64,000 nucleotides of DNA from Planobispora rosea (lineage in GTDB: Bacteria; Actinomycetota; Actinomycetes; Streptosporangiales; Streptosporangiaceae): contig NZ_BMQP01000009.1 in the NCBI RefSeq assembly GCF_014648175.1, positions 167,524-231,523 on the forward strand, written 5' to 3'. This document shows, piece after piece, positions 43,654 through 52,618 of the stretch (positions within the stretch are counted from its first letter, which is position 1; every line of letters begins with the position of its first letter). Both the position numbers and the translations under genes were made by a program. Below the pieces are notes generated by a model. That model searched no databases and was not told the origin of the DNA. It worked only from the letters and a program-made list of their open reading frames with translations.

Positions 43654-44826
43654 ATGACTGAACTGCGCCCGGAGACCCGTACCGTCCACCTGCCCCAGCC
43701 GCCGCTGAACGGCAGCCGTCCGATCGCGGTGCCGCTCTACCAGACCTCCGGGTTCGCCTTCGACGACCCGGCCGTCTTCGCCGACGGCATGAACCGTCCC
43801 GACGGGGCGTTCGTCTACGGCCGCCTGTCCAACCCCACGGTCCGCGCGCTGGAGGAGGCCGTCGCCGGGCTGGAGGGCGGCGCCGGCGCCGTGGCCACCG
43901 GCTCGGGCATGGGAGCGATCAACTCCGTGCTGCTGTGCCTGCTGCAGCCCGGTGACCACCTGATCGCCCAGAAGGCCATCTACGGCGGCACCGCGGCGAT
44001 GATCAACGACCTGGTGGCGCGGTTCGGGATCGAGGTGACCTACGTCCCCGAGGACGACCCCGAGGCGTTGCGCGCGGCGGTCCGGCCGTCCACCAAGCTG
44101 GTCTACCTGGAGACGATCGCCAACCCGGTGACGCAGGTGGCCGACCTGCCGGGGATGTGCGCCGCGGCCCGCGAGGCCGGGCTGGTCTCGGTGGTGGACA
44201 ACACCTTCGCCTCACCGGTCCTGTGCCGCCCGATCGAGCACGGCGCCGACGTGGTGGTCCACTCCACGACCAAGTACCTGAGCGGCCACGCCGACGTCCT
44301 CGGCGGCATCGCCGTCTTCGCCGGCGACGAGCTCTACCGGAAGGTGTGGAAGTACGCCACCTACCTGGGCGCGACCGCCGACCCGTTCGCCGCCTGGCTC
44401 ACCCTGCGCGGCATCCAGACGCTGCCGCTGCGCATGGAGCGCCACTGCGCCAACGCGCGTGAGCTGGCGACCCGTCTGGACGCCCACCCGGCGGTGTCGG
44501 CCGTGCACTGGCCGGGCCTGCCCTCCCACCCGTCCTACGCGCTGGCGGGCAAGCTGCTGCCCGACTTCGGCGGAGTCTTCTCCTTCGACCTGGTCGGCGG
44601 GCGCGCGGCCGGGGAGAGGTTCATGAGCTCGGTACGGGTGGCGCTGCTGGCCCCCTCGCTCGGCGGCGTGGAGACGCTGATCCTGCACCCGGCGACGACC
44701 TCGCACAAGTCGCTGACCGCAGAGGAACTCGCCCGGCACGGGATCGGCGAGGGGACCGTCCGCGTCGCGGTCGGCATCGAGCACGTCGAGGACCTGTGGG
44801 CGGACTTCGCCCAGGCGCTCTCCTGA
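43654..44826 (+). CDS. Cys/Met metabolism PLP enzyme, methionine gamma-lyase-like
   Basis: 390 aa. Fold-type I trans-sulfuration family: PLYQTSGFAFDD and YGRLSNPTVRALEEAVAGLE at the N-terminus, PLP Lys207 in VVHSTTKYLSGHADVLGG, and GGVETLILHPATTSH near the end. Members include methionine gamma-lyase and cystathionine gamma-synthase/lyase. The Cys that marks methionine gamma-lyases is not clear here (MNRPDGAFVYGRLS lies before the fold), so the exact substrate is open. It is divergent from a MocR regulator and 14 bases upstream of a Ser/Thr dehydratase, which together would release 2-oxobutanoate from sulfur amino acids and threonine. Confidence 0.88.
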   Translation: MTELRPETRTVHLPQPPLNGSRPIAVPLYQTSGFAFDDPAVFADGMNRPDGAFVYGRLSNPTVRALEEAVAGLEGGAGAVATGSGMGAINSVLLCLLQPGDHLIAQKAIYGGTAAMINDLVARFGIEVTYVPEDDPEALRAAVRPSTKLVYLETIANPVTQVADLPGMCAAAREAGLVSVVDNTFASPVLCRPIEHGADVVVHSTTKYLSGHADVLGGIAVFAGDELYRKVWKYATYLGATADPFAAWLTLRGIQTLPLRMERHCANARELATRLDAHPAVSAVHWPGLPSHPSYALAGKLLPDFGGVFSFDLVGGRAAGERFMSSVRVALLAPSLGGVETLILHPATTSHKSLTAEELARHGIGEGTVRVAVGIEHVEDLWADFAQALS

Positions 44827-44840
44827 CGGGCGGTGAGAGC

Positions 44841-45761
44841 GTGAGCGTGCCGATCGTGGACGTGGAGCGGGCCGCGGAGCGGATCGCCGGATACGCCCGC
44901 CGTACTCCGGTCATGGAGATGTCGCCGGGACTGTTCCTGAAGCTGGAGACGCTGCAGCACTCCGGGTCGTTCAAGGTCCGGGGCGGGTTCAACCGCGCGC
45001 TGGCGGCGCGGGAGGCCGGGGAACTGCCCGAAGCCGGCCTGATCGCCGCCAGCGGCGGCAACCACGGTCTGGCGGTCGCCCACGTCGCCCGCGCGCTGGG
45101 CGTCCGGGCCGAGATCTTCGTCCCCACGGTGGCGAGCCCGGTGAAGGTCGCCGGGCTGCGGGCGCTGGGGGCGGAGGTGACCCAGACCGGCGCGATCTAC
45201 GCCGAGGCGTACGAGGCGTCGGTCAAGCGGGCCGCGGAGACGGGGGCACTGGAGGTCCACGCCTACGACCAGGCCGACGTGGTCGCCGGGCAGGGCACGA
45301 CGGGGCTGGAGGTACTGGAGCAGACCGGGGGAGTGGACACGATCCTGGTCGCGGTGGGCGGCGGCGGGCTGATCGGCGGGATCACGGCGGCCGTCGCCGG
45401 ACGGGCCCGGGTGGTGGCGGTGGAGCCGGAGCTGATCCCCACCCTGAACCGGGCGCTGGCGGCCGGCGGACCGGTCCGGGTCGAGGTGAGCGGGGTGGGC
45501 GCGGACGCGCTCGGGGCGAGCAGGATCGGCCGGATCGCCTACGGGATCACCAGCGCCGCCGGGGTCCGGAGCCTGCTCGTACCGGACGAGGCCGTCATCG
45601 AGGCCCGCCGTGAGCTGTGGCGCTCCTGCCGCGTCGCCACCGAGCACGCCGGGGCCGCGGCCTTCGCCGCGCTCCACTGCGGCGCCTACGTCCCGGCTCC
45701 GGGAGAGCGGGTGGCCGTCATCGTCTGCGGTGCCAACACCGACCCCTCGACCCTGGCCTGA
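44841..45761 (+). CDS. Threonine/serine dehydratase-like PLP enzyme
   Basis: 306 aa from the GTG at 44841; a GTG two codons later is an alternative. Fold-type II: PLP Lys45 in SGSFKVRGGFNRAL, the substrate loop SGGNHGLAVAHV, and the phosphate-binding VAVGGGGLIGG. It should deaminate threonine or serine to the 2-oxoacid; there is no C-terminal ACT regulatory domain, so it is of the catabolic or serine-racemase-like type. It follows the methionine gamma-lyase-like gene by 14 bases in one operon. Confidence 0.9.
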   Translation: MSVPIVDVERAAERIAGYARRTPVMEMSPGLFLKLETLQHSGSFKVRGGFNRALAAREAGELPEAGLIAASGGNHGLAVAHVARALGVRAEIFVPTVASPVKVAGLRALGAEVTQTGAIYAEAYEASVKRAAETGALEVHAYDQADVVAGQGTTGLEVLEQTGGVDTILVAVGGGGLIGGITAAVAGRARVVAVEPELIPTLNRALAAGGPVRVEVSGVGADALGASRIGRIAYGITSAAGVRSLLVPDEAVIEARRELWRSCRVATEHAGAAAFAALHCGAYVPAPGERVAVIVCGANTDPSTLA

Positions 45762-45771
45762 GCCTACGGCC

Positions 45772-45799
45772 CCCGGCGCCGCCGTACGGCGGCGCCGGG
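45772..45799. terminator. 28-bp perfect palindrome between convergent genes
   Basis: CCCGGCGCCGCC, then GTAC, then GGCGGCGCCGGG: twelve perfect pairs with a four-base loop. It sits in the 46 bases between the dehydratase and panB stop codons and is a strong candidate for a shared bidirectional terminator. Confidence 0.75.
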
Positions 45800-45807
45800 C
45801 GGACGGG

Positions 45808-46653
45808 TCAGTGGTAGCTGTGCTCGGGGGTGGGGAAGGACCCGGCGGTGACCTCGTCGGCGAAGGAGCGCACGGCGCGGTCCATCTCCTCGGCGAGGTT
45901 GAAGTACTTCTTGACGAACTTGGCCGGGCGCTCGGTCAGGCCCATGAGGTCCTGCCAGACGAGGACCTGGGCGTCGGTGGACGGCCCGGCCCCGATGCCG
46001 ATCGTCGGGATGGACAGGGAGGTCGTGACCCGCTGGGCGAGGTCGGCGGGGACGCACTCCAGGACCACGGAGAAGGCGCCCGCGGCCTCGAGGTCCTTGG
46101 CGTCGGCCATCAGCTCGTCGCCGGACTGGCCGCGGCCCTGGACCCGGTAGCCGCCGAAGACGTTGACCGACTGGGGGGTCAGGCCGAGGTGGGCCATGAC
46201 CGGGATGCCCGCCGAGACGAGGGCCTCGACCTGGGGGAGCACCCGGCGCCCGCCCTCCAGCTTGACCGCGTGGGCGCCCGCCTCCTTCATGAACCGGACG
46301 GCCGTCTCGAGCGCCTGCCGGGGGGAGGCCTGGTAGGAGCCGAACGGCAGGTCGGCCACCACCATCGCGCGTGACGAGCCCCGCACCACGGCGGCCGTCA
46401 GCGGCATGAGGTCGTCGACGGAGACCGGCAGCGTGGAGTCGTAGCCGTAGACCACCATGGCCGCCGAGTCGCCGACGAGCAGCACCGGGATCCCGGCCTC
46501 GTCGAAGATCCTGGCGGTCATCGCGTCGTACGCGGTGACCATCGGCCACCTCTCGCCCCGCTCCTTGGCGGCGGCGATGTCGCGCACGGTGACCCTTCGT
46601 CCGGTCTGGCCGCCGTAGAGCGCGGTCGGCCGACTGGTTACGGAAGAGGACAT
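45808..46653 (-). CDS. panB: Ketopantoate hydroxymethyltransferase
   Basis: 281 aa from the ATG at 46653, which has GGAGGG seven bases upstream; the frame stays open much further but only as antisense of the MFS gene. It makes ketopantoate from 2-oxoisovalerate and methylene-tetrahydrofolate for pantothenate and CoA. Family marks: VTVRDIAAAKERGERWPMVTAYD in parts, GDSAAMVVYGYDSTLPVSVD, EAGAHAVKLEGG and HLGLTPQSVN with YRVQGR. Mg ligands are Asp in VGDS, Asp in VADLPF and Glu in LECVP. Single gene. Confidence 0.96.
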   Translation of the reverse strand: MSSSVTSRPTALYGGQTGRRVTVRDIAAAKERGERWPMVTAYDAMTARIFDEAGIPVLLVGDSAAMVVYGYDSTLPVSVDDLMPLTAAVVRGSSRAMVVADLPFGSYQASPRQALETAVRFMKEAGAHAVKLEGGRRVLPQVEALVSAGIPVMAHLGLTPQSVNVFGGYRVQGRGQSGDELMADAKDLEAAGAFSVVLECVPADLAQRVTTSLSIPTIGIGAGPSTDAQVLVWQDLMGLTERPAKFVKKYFNLAEEMDRAVRSFADEVTAGSFPTPEHSYH

Positions 46654-46812
46654 GGGAACCCTCCAGAGTCTCGAGGCGCCCCTGTGGCGTCCCCGGACGT
46701 TTCTGATGATGGCATGCGTTCGCTTGGTTAAACACCCCCCGGGCGTCCGGTAATCCGGTGGCGGAACTGTCGGGGCCGTACGCCACAATGCAGGGGGAGG
46801 TAAGTAATAAAA

Positions 46813-48006
46813 ATGGCCATCGAACCTTACCGTCGCCTGCTGGCCCTGCCGGGTGTGCGGACGCTGCTGATCGTCGGACTGCTCGCGCGGATCCCGTCCA
46901 CCGCGGTCGGTCTCACGTTGACGCTGCACATCAGGAGCCTCGGCATGGGGTGGTTCGAGGCCGGTGCGGTCGGCACCGCGACCACGGTGGGCATGGCCGT
47001 CGGCTCGCCGCTGGCCGGAAGGTTCGCCGACCGGTACGGCCTGCGGCCGGTGCTGCTGGTGACCGGCGCCGCGCAGCTCGCCTTCTGGACCTCCGCCTGG
47101 GCGATGCCGTACCCCGTGCTGGTCGTCGCCTCGGTGGTCGCGGGCCTGCTGGCGCTCCCGGTGTTCAGCGTGATCCGGCAGTGCCTGGCCGCCATGGTCC
47201 CGGTGGAGCAGCGCAGGACCGGCTTCTCCCTCGACTCGATGCTGGTCGAGCTGTCCTACATGGCCGGGCCCGCGTTCGCCGCGGCCGGTACGGCGGCGCT
47301 CGGCAGCACGTGGACGATGTGCCTCGTCGCGGCCGGCCTGGCCGGCTCCGCCGCGGCGCTGATCCTGCTGGACCCGCCCACCCGCTCCGACGAGGAGAAG
47401 GAGGAGGCGGCGGAGAAGGTGCCGCGGAGCCGGTGGCTGACCCCCGGGCTGATCACCCTGCTCGGCACGGCCTCGGCGGCGACCTTCATTCTGACCGCCA
47501 CCGAGCTCTCCCTGGTGGCGACGATGGAGCGCGCCGGGGACACGGCCTGGATCGGCCTGGCGATCGGGGTGTGGTGCCTCTACTCGCTGATCGGCGGATT
47601 CGTCTACGGCGGGCTGCCGCGCGGGTTCTCCCCGCTGGTCCTGATCGGCGGCATGGGCCTGCTCACCATCCCGGTCGGGCTGGTCGGCGGCGGCTGGTGG
47701 TGGCTGGTGGTGGCCCTGGTCCCGGCCGGGGTGCTGTGCGCCCCCGGCCTCTCCTCCACGGTGGAGGCGGTGAGCCGCTGGGTCCCCGCCGGGGCCAGGG
47801 GTGAGGCCATGGGCCTGCACGGCACGGCCCTGCTGGTGGGCGGCGCGGTCGCGGCGCCGATCGCCGGAGCGATCATCGACAGCGCGGGACCCGGCTGGGC
47901 GTTCGCCACGGCGGGACTGGTCGGGGTGGCGATGGTGCTGGTCGCCCTGCCGTTCTGGCGGCGGACCGCGACCGCGGCGGAGGAGCCGGAGCCGGTCGCC
48001 GCCTGA
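46813..48006 (+). CDS. MFS transporter, DHA1-like
   Basis: 397 aa with 12 membrane segments; a long acidic loop (DPPTRSDEEKEEAAEKVPRS) joins the two halves. The loop 2-3 signature GSPLAGRFADRYGLRPVLL matches the drug/sugar exporter type of major facilitator. ATG preceded by GGGGAGG. Substrate unknown; members of this subgroup include sugar efflux (SetB-like) and drug exporters. It is divergent from panB and is followed on the same strand by a second MFS gene. Confidence 0.9.
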   Translation: MAIEPYRRLLALPGVRTLLIVGLLARIPSTAVGLTLTLHIRSLGMGWFEAGAVGTATTVGMAVGSPLAGRFADRYGLRPVLLVTGAAQLAFWTSAWAMPYPVLVVASVVAGLLALPVFSVIRQCLAAMVPVEQRRTGFSLDSMLVELSYMAGPAFAAAGTAALGSTWTMCLVAAGLAGSAAALILLDPPTRSDEEKEEAAEKVPRSRWLTPGLITLLGTASAATFILTATELSLVATMERAGDTAWIGLAIGVWCLYSLIGGFVYGGLPRGFSPLVLIGGMGLLTIPVGLVGGGWWWLVVALVPAGVLCAPGLSSTVEAVSRWVPAGARGEAMGLHGTALLVGGAVAAPIAGAIIDSAGPGWAFATAGLVGVAMVLVALPFWRRTATAAEEPEPVAA

Positions 48007-48110
48007 GGTCCCGGGCGGGCCTCGTGTCCCATCCCCAGGGGGCAGGGCCCGCGGGGTGGCCGACCGGTGGCCGAGGGGGGAACAACCGAATAATACGAAA
48101 CGGGGCCGTT

Positions 48111-48136
48111 GCGTATCGGAATGGATAGCGATACGC
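48111..48136. promoter_or_regulatory. Inverted repeat GCGTATCG-N10-CGATACGC, likely TetR operator
   Basis: Perfect 8-bp arms (48111-48118 and 48129-48136) with a ten-base spacer, plus an extra CGTATCG half-site at 48156-48162. It lies 43 bases before the QacA-like exporter gene. The TetR gene directly behind the exporter is the natural binder. Confidence 0.6.
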
Positions 48137-48178
48137 TCGCGTTGCGAAACGTTGCCGTATCGAAAAATGGAGTCCCCC

Positions 48179-49744
48179 ATGACATCCCCCCTGGAACAGA
48201 AACTGGGTCATCCGAGACGGTGGCAGATCCTGGGAGTGCTGGTCTTCAGCCTCCTGGCGGTCGTGCTCGACAACACCATCCTCAACGTCGCCCTGAAGAC
48301 GATCGCCGACCCGCAGGACGGCCTGGGCGCCTCCCAGAGCCAGCTGGAATGGGCGATCAACTCCTACACTCTCGTCTTCGCCGGTCTGCTGTTCACCTTC
48401 GGGGTGATCGGCGACCGGACCGGCCGCAAGCGGATGCTGCTCATCGGCATGGTCCTGTTCGGCCTCGCCTCACTGGCCAGCGCCTACGCTCAGGACCCGG
48501 CGCAGCTCATCGCGGCCCGGGCGTTCATGGGCATCGGCGGCGCCGCGATCATGCCGGCCACGTTGGCGATCATCTCCAACGTCTTCCCGCCGCAGGAGCG
48601 CGGCAAGGCGATCGGCGTCTGGGCCGGCGGGGTGGGACTGGCCGTGGCGATCGGCCCGATCACCGGGGGCCTGCTCCTGGAGCACTTCTGGTGGGGGTCG
48701 GTCTTCCTGGTCAACCTGCCGATCGTGGTGATCAGCATGGTGCTCATCGGCCTGGTGGTGCCCGAGTCGCGCGACCCCAAGCCGTCCAAGCTCGACCCGG
48801 TCGGCGTGCTGCTGTCCATCGTCGGCCTGGTCGCCCTCACCTACGGCATCATCCGCGGCGGTGAGCTGGCCACGGTCGCCAGCGCCGAGGTGCTCGTCCC
48901 GGTGGTCCTCGGCGTCGCCGTCCTGGCCGCCTTCGTCTGGTACGAGCGCCGCATCGACCACCCGGCCTTCGACGTCACCCACTTCCGCGACCCCCGCTTC
49001 TCCACCGCGATCGGCATGATCGGCATCGTGTTCTTCGCGATGATGGGCGCGATGTTCTTCCTGGTCTTCTACCTGCAGATCGTGCTGGGCTTCACCCCGC
49101 TGCAGGCCGGCGCGCTGATGCTCCCGTTCGCGGTGGCCCAGCTCATCTTCGCCCCCCTCAGCCAGCAGATGACCGCCCGCTTCGGCGCCAAGCTCACCGC
49201 CACGGTCAGCATGGTCATCGTGGCCGCCGCCCTGGCCGCCTACGCGTTCATGGACGCCGGCACCCCGGTCCTGGTGATCGAGGTCGTCTTCTTCGTCCAG
49301 GGCGCCGCGATGGCCAACATCATGCCGCCCGCCACCACCGCGATCATGGAGTCGATGCCCCGGGAGAAGGCCGGGGTCGGCTCGGCGATGAGCAACACCG
49401 TGCGCCAGGTGGCCGGCGCCCTCGGTGTGGCCCTGCTCGGCTCGCTGCTCTCGGCGACCTACCGCGACGAGATCACCCCCGCGCTGGCCGGCCTGCCGGA
49501 GGAGGCGCGGCACGAGGCCGGCGAGTCCCTGACCCGCACGCTGGCCCTCGCCGGCGAGCTGGGCGAGCGCGGCGCCGCGCTGATCGCCCCCGCGCTGCGG
49601 GCCTTCCTGGACGGCATGCACGTCACGGCTCTGGTCGCGGCGGGAATCGCCCTCGTCGGAGCCCTGACGGTGGTGCGCTGGCTGCCCGGCAGGCATGTCC
49701 CCGCGTCGGAGGAGAACCGCGACAAGGAACCGGCAGTAGTGTAG
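48179..49744 (+). CDS. MFS drug exporter, DHA2/QacA type with 14 segments
   Basis: 521 aa from the ATG at 48179, chosen because GGAG is six bases upstream; another in-frame ATG at 48167 is part of that site. Signatures: AVVLDNTILNVALKTIAD (motif with VDxT-like LDNT in the first segment), GVIGDRTGRKRMLLIG, and GIGGAAIMPATLAIISNVFP with GPITGGLLLEHFWW (motif C, antiporter). It should export cationic drugs or a natural product in exchange for protons. The TetR gene starts seven bases after its stop, and an inverted repeat precedes it. Confidence 0.95.
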   Translation: MTSPLEQKLGHPRRWQILGVLVFSLLAVVLDNTILNVALKTIADPQDGLGASQSQLEWAINSYTLVFAGLLFTFGVIGDRTGRKRMLLIGMVLFGLASLASAYAQDPAQLIAARAFMGIGGAAIMPATLAIISNVFPPQERGKAIGVWAGGVGLAVAIGPITGGLLLEHFWWGSVFLVNLPIVVISMVLIGLVVPESRDPKPSKLDPVGVLLSIVGLVALTYGIIRGGELATVASAEVLVPVVLGVAVLAAFVWYERRIDHPAFDVTHFRDPRFSTAIGMIGIVFFAMMGAMFFLVFYLQIVLGFTPLQAGALMLPFAVAQLIFAPLSQQMTARFGAKLTATVSMVIVAAALAAYAFMDAGTPVLVIEVVFFVQGAAMANIMPPATTAIMESMPREKAGVGSAMSNTVRQVAGALGVALLGSLLSATYRDEITPALAGLPEEARHEAGESLTRTLALAGELGERGAALIAPALRAFLDGMHVTALVAAGIALVGALTVVRWLPGRHVPASEENRDKEPAVV

Positions 49745-49751
49745 GCGCGAT

Positions 49752-50381
49752 ATGGCGACCACCGACGAGAACCGGCCGGCCCGCCCCGCGGGCCGGCCGC
49801 GCAGTGCCAAGGCGGAGAAGGCGATCATCGAGGCCACCCTCGACCTGATCAGTGAGAGCTCCGGCATCTCCGATCTGTCGATCGAGGCCGTCGCCGCCCG
49901 TGCGGGCGTGGGCAAGACCACGATCTACCGGCGCTGGTCGAACAAGGAGGACCTGGTCGTCGACGCCCTGGCAGTGCTGAAGGCCCCGCTGCCGCCGGTC
50001 TCCGGGCGGTCGGTCCGCGAGGACCTGATCACCTACCTGGAGGTCATGCGCCGGGAGGCGGGCGACGCGCGGAGCCGGTGCGTGATGAACATCGTCATGA
50101 ACGAGGGCGACCGTCACTCGCGCATGGTGGAGCGGATCCGCCAGGCGACGGTCAGGCCGCGTCAGGAGGCGCTGGAGGCCCTGCTCCGGCGCGGCGTCGA
50201 GACCGGTGAGCTCCGCGCCGACCTCGACCTCCCGATCGCGATGGCGATGGTGGTCGGCACCGTGATGTGGTACGCCAAGTCGGCGGGGTTCGGCGAGGCC
50301 GGGGCGGACGCCGGATCCCTTCCCGAGACGCTCGCCGAGCGCCTCGCCGACCACCTCCTGTCCGGTCTCACCCCCCGCTGA
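49752..50381 (+). CDS. TetR/AcrR-family regulator of the QacA-like exporter
   Basis: 209 aa. Residues ~18-70 are the TetR HTH (AIIEATLDLISESSGISDLS, AARAGVGKTTIYRRWSNKEDL); the remainder is a helical ligand-binding domain with a TetR_C type end (VMWYAKSAGFGEAGADAG). Seven bases after the exporter gene in one operon, so it most likely represses the pair through the repeat at 48111-48136 and lets go when a transported compound binds. Confidence 0.93.
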   Translation: MATTDENRPARPAGRPRSAKAEKAIIEATLDLISESSGISDLSIEAVAARAGVGKTTIYRRWSNKEDLVVDALAVLKAPLPPVSGRSVREDLITYLEVMRREAGDARSRCVMNIVMNEGDRHSRMVERIRQATVRPRQEALEALLRRGVETGELRADLDLPIAMAMVVGTVMWYAKSAGFGEAGADAGSLPETLAERLADHLLSGLTPR

Positions 50382-50466
50382 CGCCGTACCCCCGCATCCG
50401 TCTGTATCCCTCCGCCCCTCCCGTGCGTGGCCGTCCTGCTCTCGGGCGGCCGTCACGCAGAATCCC

Positions 50467-50495
50467 GGCCCCCGCAGCCTCCCGGCGCGGGGGCC
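50467..50495 (+). terminator. 9-bp stem hairpin after the TetR gene
   Basis: GGCCCCCGC (50467-50475) pairs with GCGGGGGCC (50487-50495) around an 11-base loop. It lies 86 bases after the TetR stop and before the beta-helix operon. No T-run follows. Confidence 0.45.
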
Positions 50496-50576
50496 GTCCC
50501 ATGTCCGCCGCGGCGTCCTCCGGGCCCATGGCGTCCTCCGAGCCGCGCGGCGTCCTCTGGACCCTAGGCAAAACAT

Positions 50577-50587
50577 GAACATTGTTC
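50577..50587. promoter_or_regulatory. Palindrome GAACA-T-TGTTC in the promoter of the beta-helix operon
   Basis: A perfect 11-bp inverted repeat 12 bases before the ATG. The following TCTAAT (50586-50591) is a fair -10 box about nine bases before the ATG, and no ribosome site exists between them, so the mRNA may start at the ATG (leaderless). The palindrome would then lie in the promoter spacer, the right place for repression by the TetR protein encoded at the end of this operon. Confidence 0.5.
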
Positions 50588-50599
50588 TAATCTCCCGGC

Positions 50600-52618
50600 A
50601 TGCGTTCGTTGCGCAGGGTCATGACCGTCGCCGCGCTGACCCTCGGCCTGCTGCTGTCCGCCTCCGCCGCCCTCGCCCACGAGGAGCGCCCGGTCACCTT
50701 CCCCGACGGCACCGGCAGCGTCCCGGTCCTCCGTACCGGTGAGCCCGATCTGCTCGTCTGCAAGACCGACCGCGCGGACTTCGGCAGGCGGATCGCGGGC
50801 TTCCCCGCCGACCTGAGACGGCGCAACCTGAAGCTGTTCGAGCGCTGCCAGGACGAGGGCTACCGGCACCTGCAGGAGGCCGTGGACCAGGTCGACCGGG
50901 CGGGGACGACCATCGCCATCCTGCCCGGCGTCTACCTGGAGGAGCCCAGCCAGCCCGAGCCCACCGGGGACTGCGCCGAGCTGGACGCCCGCCGGTCGTC
51001 GTGGGGTTACCAGATCCTCTCGTTCGAGCAGCAGAAACAGTGCCCGCACAACCAGAACCTGGTCGCCATCATGGGGATCGAGGACCTGCAGATCGAGGGC
51101 ACCGGCGCGAGCCCGCTGGATGTGATCGTCGACGCGCAGTACAAGAAGCTGAACGCGATCCGGGCCGACATGGCCGACGGGATCTACTTCCGCAACTTCA
51201 CCGCCCAGCGGACCACGTTCAACTCGCTGTACATCCTGGCCACCGACGGGTTCGTCATCGACAGGATGCTCACCCGCTGGAACGACGAGTACGGTTTCCT
51301 CACCTTCGCCAGCGACCACGGCCTCTACACCGACTGCGAGTCCTACGGCAACGGCGACTCCGGCATCTACCCGGGCAGCGCCTCCGACATCAACAGCGGC
51401 CGCGGCCACGACGTGCCGCGCTACTCCATCGAGATCCGGCGCTGCAGGAGCCACCACAACATGGTCGGCTACTCCGGTACGGCGGGCGACTCGGTCTACG
51501 CCCACGACAACGAGTTCTACGCGAACATGGGCGGAGCCTCGATGGACAGCGCCTTCCCCGGGCACCCGGGCCTGCCGCAGAACCACGCGAAGTTCGAGCG
51601 GAACAAGATCTACGACAACAACCAGGACTACTACCGGCACGTCGCCGACGGCACCTGCGCCAAACCCCCGGCGGAGCGCGGCTACGAGCGGGGCGTCGTC
51701 TGCCCGCAGATCGGCATGCCCCCGGGCACCGGCGTCATCACCGCGGGCGGCAACTGGAACGTCTTCCGGGACAACTGGATCTGGGGCCACGACGAGGCCG
51801 CCTTCAACCTGCTGGCCGTACCCGCCTTCATCCGCGGTGAGGAGTCCTGGGACAAGCAGTTCGACACCTCCCACCACAACCTCTACGAGGGCAACCGGCT
51901 CGGCGTCACGCCCGCAGGGGAGAGCCGCCCCAACGGCGCGGGCGTCTCCTGGGACGGCCAGGGCACCGGCAACTGCTGGCAGGACGGCGTCGGCCCCTCC
52001 ACCCCCTGGGCGCTGCCCGCCTGCGGCTCGGCGGGACCGTCCCGGGTCGTCAGCGAACCGGTCAAGATCGCCAAGAACTACCTGTGCAACGAGTACAGCA
52101 TCCGCGAGCGGCGGCTCCCGGCCGGCTGCGACTGGTACGGCTCGGCCGGCCTGGCCCGGGTCGAGGTCCAGCTCGCCCTGGCCGGCTCCCTCGTCCTCGG
52201 CCTGATCGCCGTCCTGCTGTGGCGCCGCCGGTTCCCCTCGCGCGCCGGGCTGGCGGTCACCCTCACCGGGCTGGCGGGCCTGACCCTGGACGTCTTCGGG
52301 GCGGCGTACGGATACACGGTGCTGCCCGCCGTGGCCCTCGCGCTGATGGGCGTGTGGTGGATCGGGGCCGGGAGGCTGGCGGGCAGCGGCGCGGAGGCCA
52401 GGAGGATCTTCGGCTGGTTCACGGTCGTGCTCGGCGTCCTCGCCCTGGCCGACGCGTTCGACAAGGCGATCATGATGATCCCGCTGCTGCCGGTCGGCCC
52501 CGGCTGGATCCGCGGTCTGCTCGCCGGCGTCTGGACCCTCTGGGCCATCGTCCTGCTCGCCCCGCGGCCCCGCCGTACGGCGGCTCCCGCCGAGGTCCCG
52601 CAGGAGGCCCGCGCGTGA
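50600..52618 (+). CDS. Secreted right-handed beta-helix protein with C-terminal membrane segments
   Basis: 672 aa. Signal peptide to about residue 26 (SASAALA before HEERP). Residues ~85-480 form a parallel beta-helix domain (GTTIAILPGVYLEEP, GIEDLQIEGTGAS, GIYFRNFTAQRTTFNSLYIL, VIDRMLTRWNDEYGFLTFAS, HDNEFYANMGGASM, RNKIYDNN), with at least six Cys. Four membrane segments follow (from ~515 to 660). The fold is shared with NosD and with polysaccharide lyases, but the membrane tail is unusual. First gene of a four-gene coupled operon; it overlaps the cupredoxin gene by four bases. No activity can be assigned. Confidence 0.82.
   Translation: MRSLRRVMTVAALTLGLLLSASAALAHEERPVTFPDGTGSVPVLRTGEPDLLVCKTDRADFGRRIAGFPADLRRRNLKLFERCQDEGYRHLQEAVDQVDRAGTTIAILPGVYLEEPSQPEPTGDCAELDARRSSWGYQILSFEQQKQCPHNQNLVAIMGIEDLQIEGTGASPLDVIVDAQYKKLNAIRADMADGIYFRNFTAQRTTFNSLYILATDGFVIDRMLTRWNDEYGFLTFASDHGLYTDCESYGNGDSGIYPGSASDINSGRGHDVPRYSIEIRRCRSHHNMVGYSGTAGDSVYAHDNEFYANMGGASMDSAFPGHPGLPQNHAKFERNKIYDNNQDYYRHVADGTCAKPPAERGYERGVVCPQIGMPPGTGVITAGGNWNVFRDNWIWGHDEAAFNLLAVPAFIRGEESWDKQFDTSHHNLYEGNRLGVTPAGESRPNGAGVSWDGQGTGNCWQDGVGPSTPWALPACGSAGPSRVVSEPVKIAKNYLCNEYSIRERRLPAGCDWYGSAGLARVEVQLALAGSLVLGLIAVLLWRRRFPSRAGLAVTLTGLAGLTLDVFGAAYGYTVLPAVALALMGVWWIGAGRLAGSGAEARRIFGWFTVVLGVLALADAFDKAIMMIPLLPVGPGWIRGLLAGVWTLWAIVLLAPRPRRTAAPAEVPQEARA

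Noticed and set aside
46654..48180. A 790-aa reading of panB extending over the MFS gene
   Set aside because: The extension is antisense to a clear MFS transporter; the ATG at 46653 has a good ribosome site and gives the normal PanB length.
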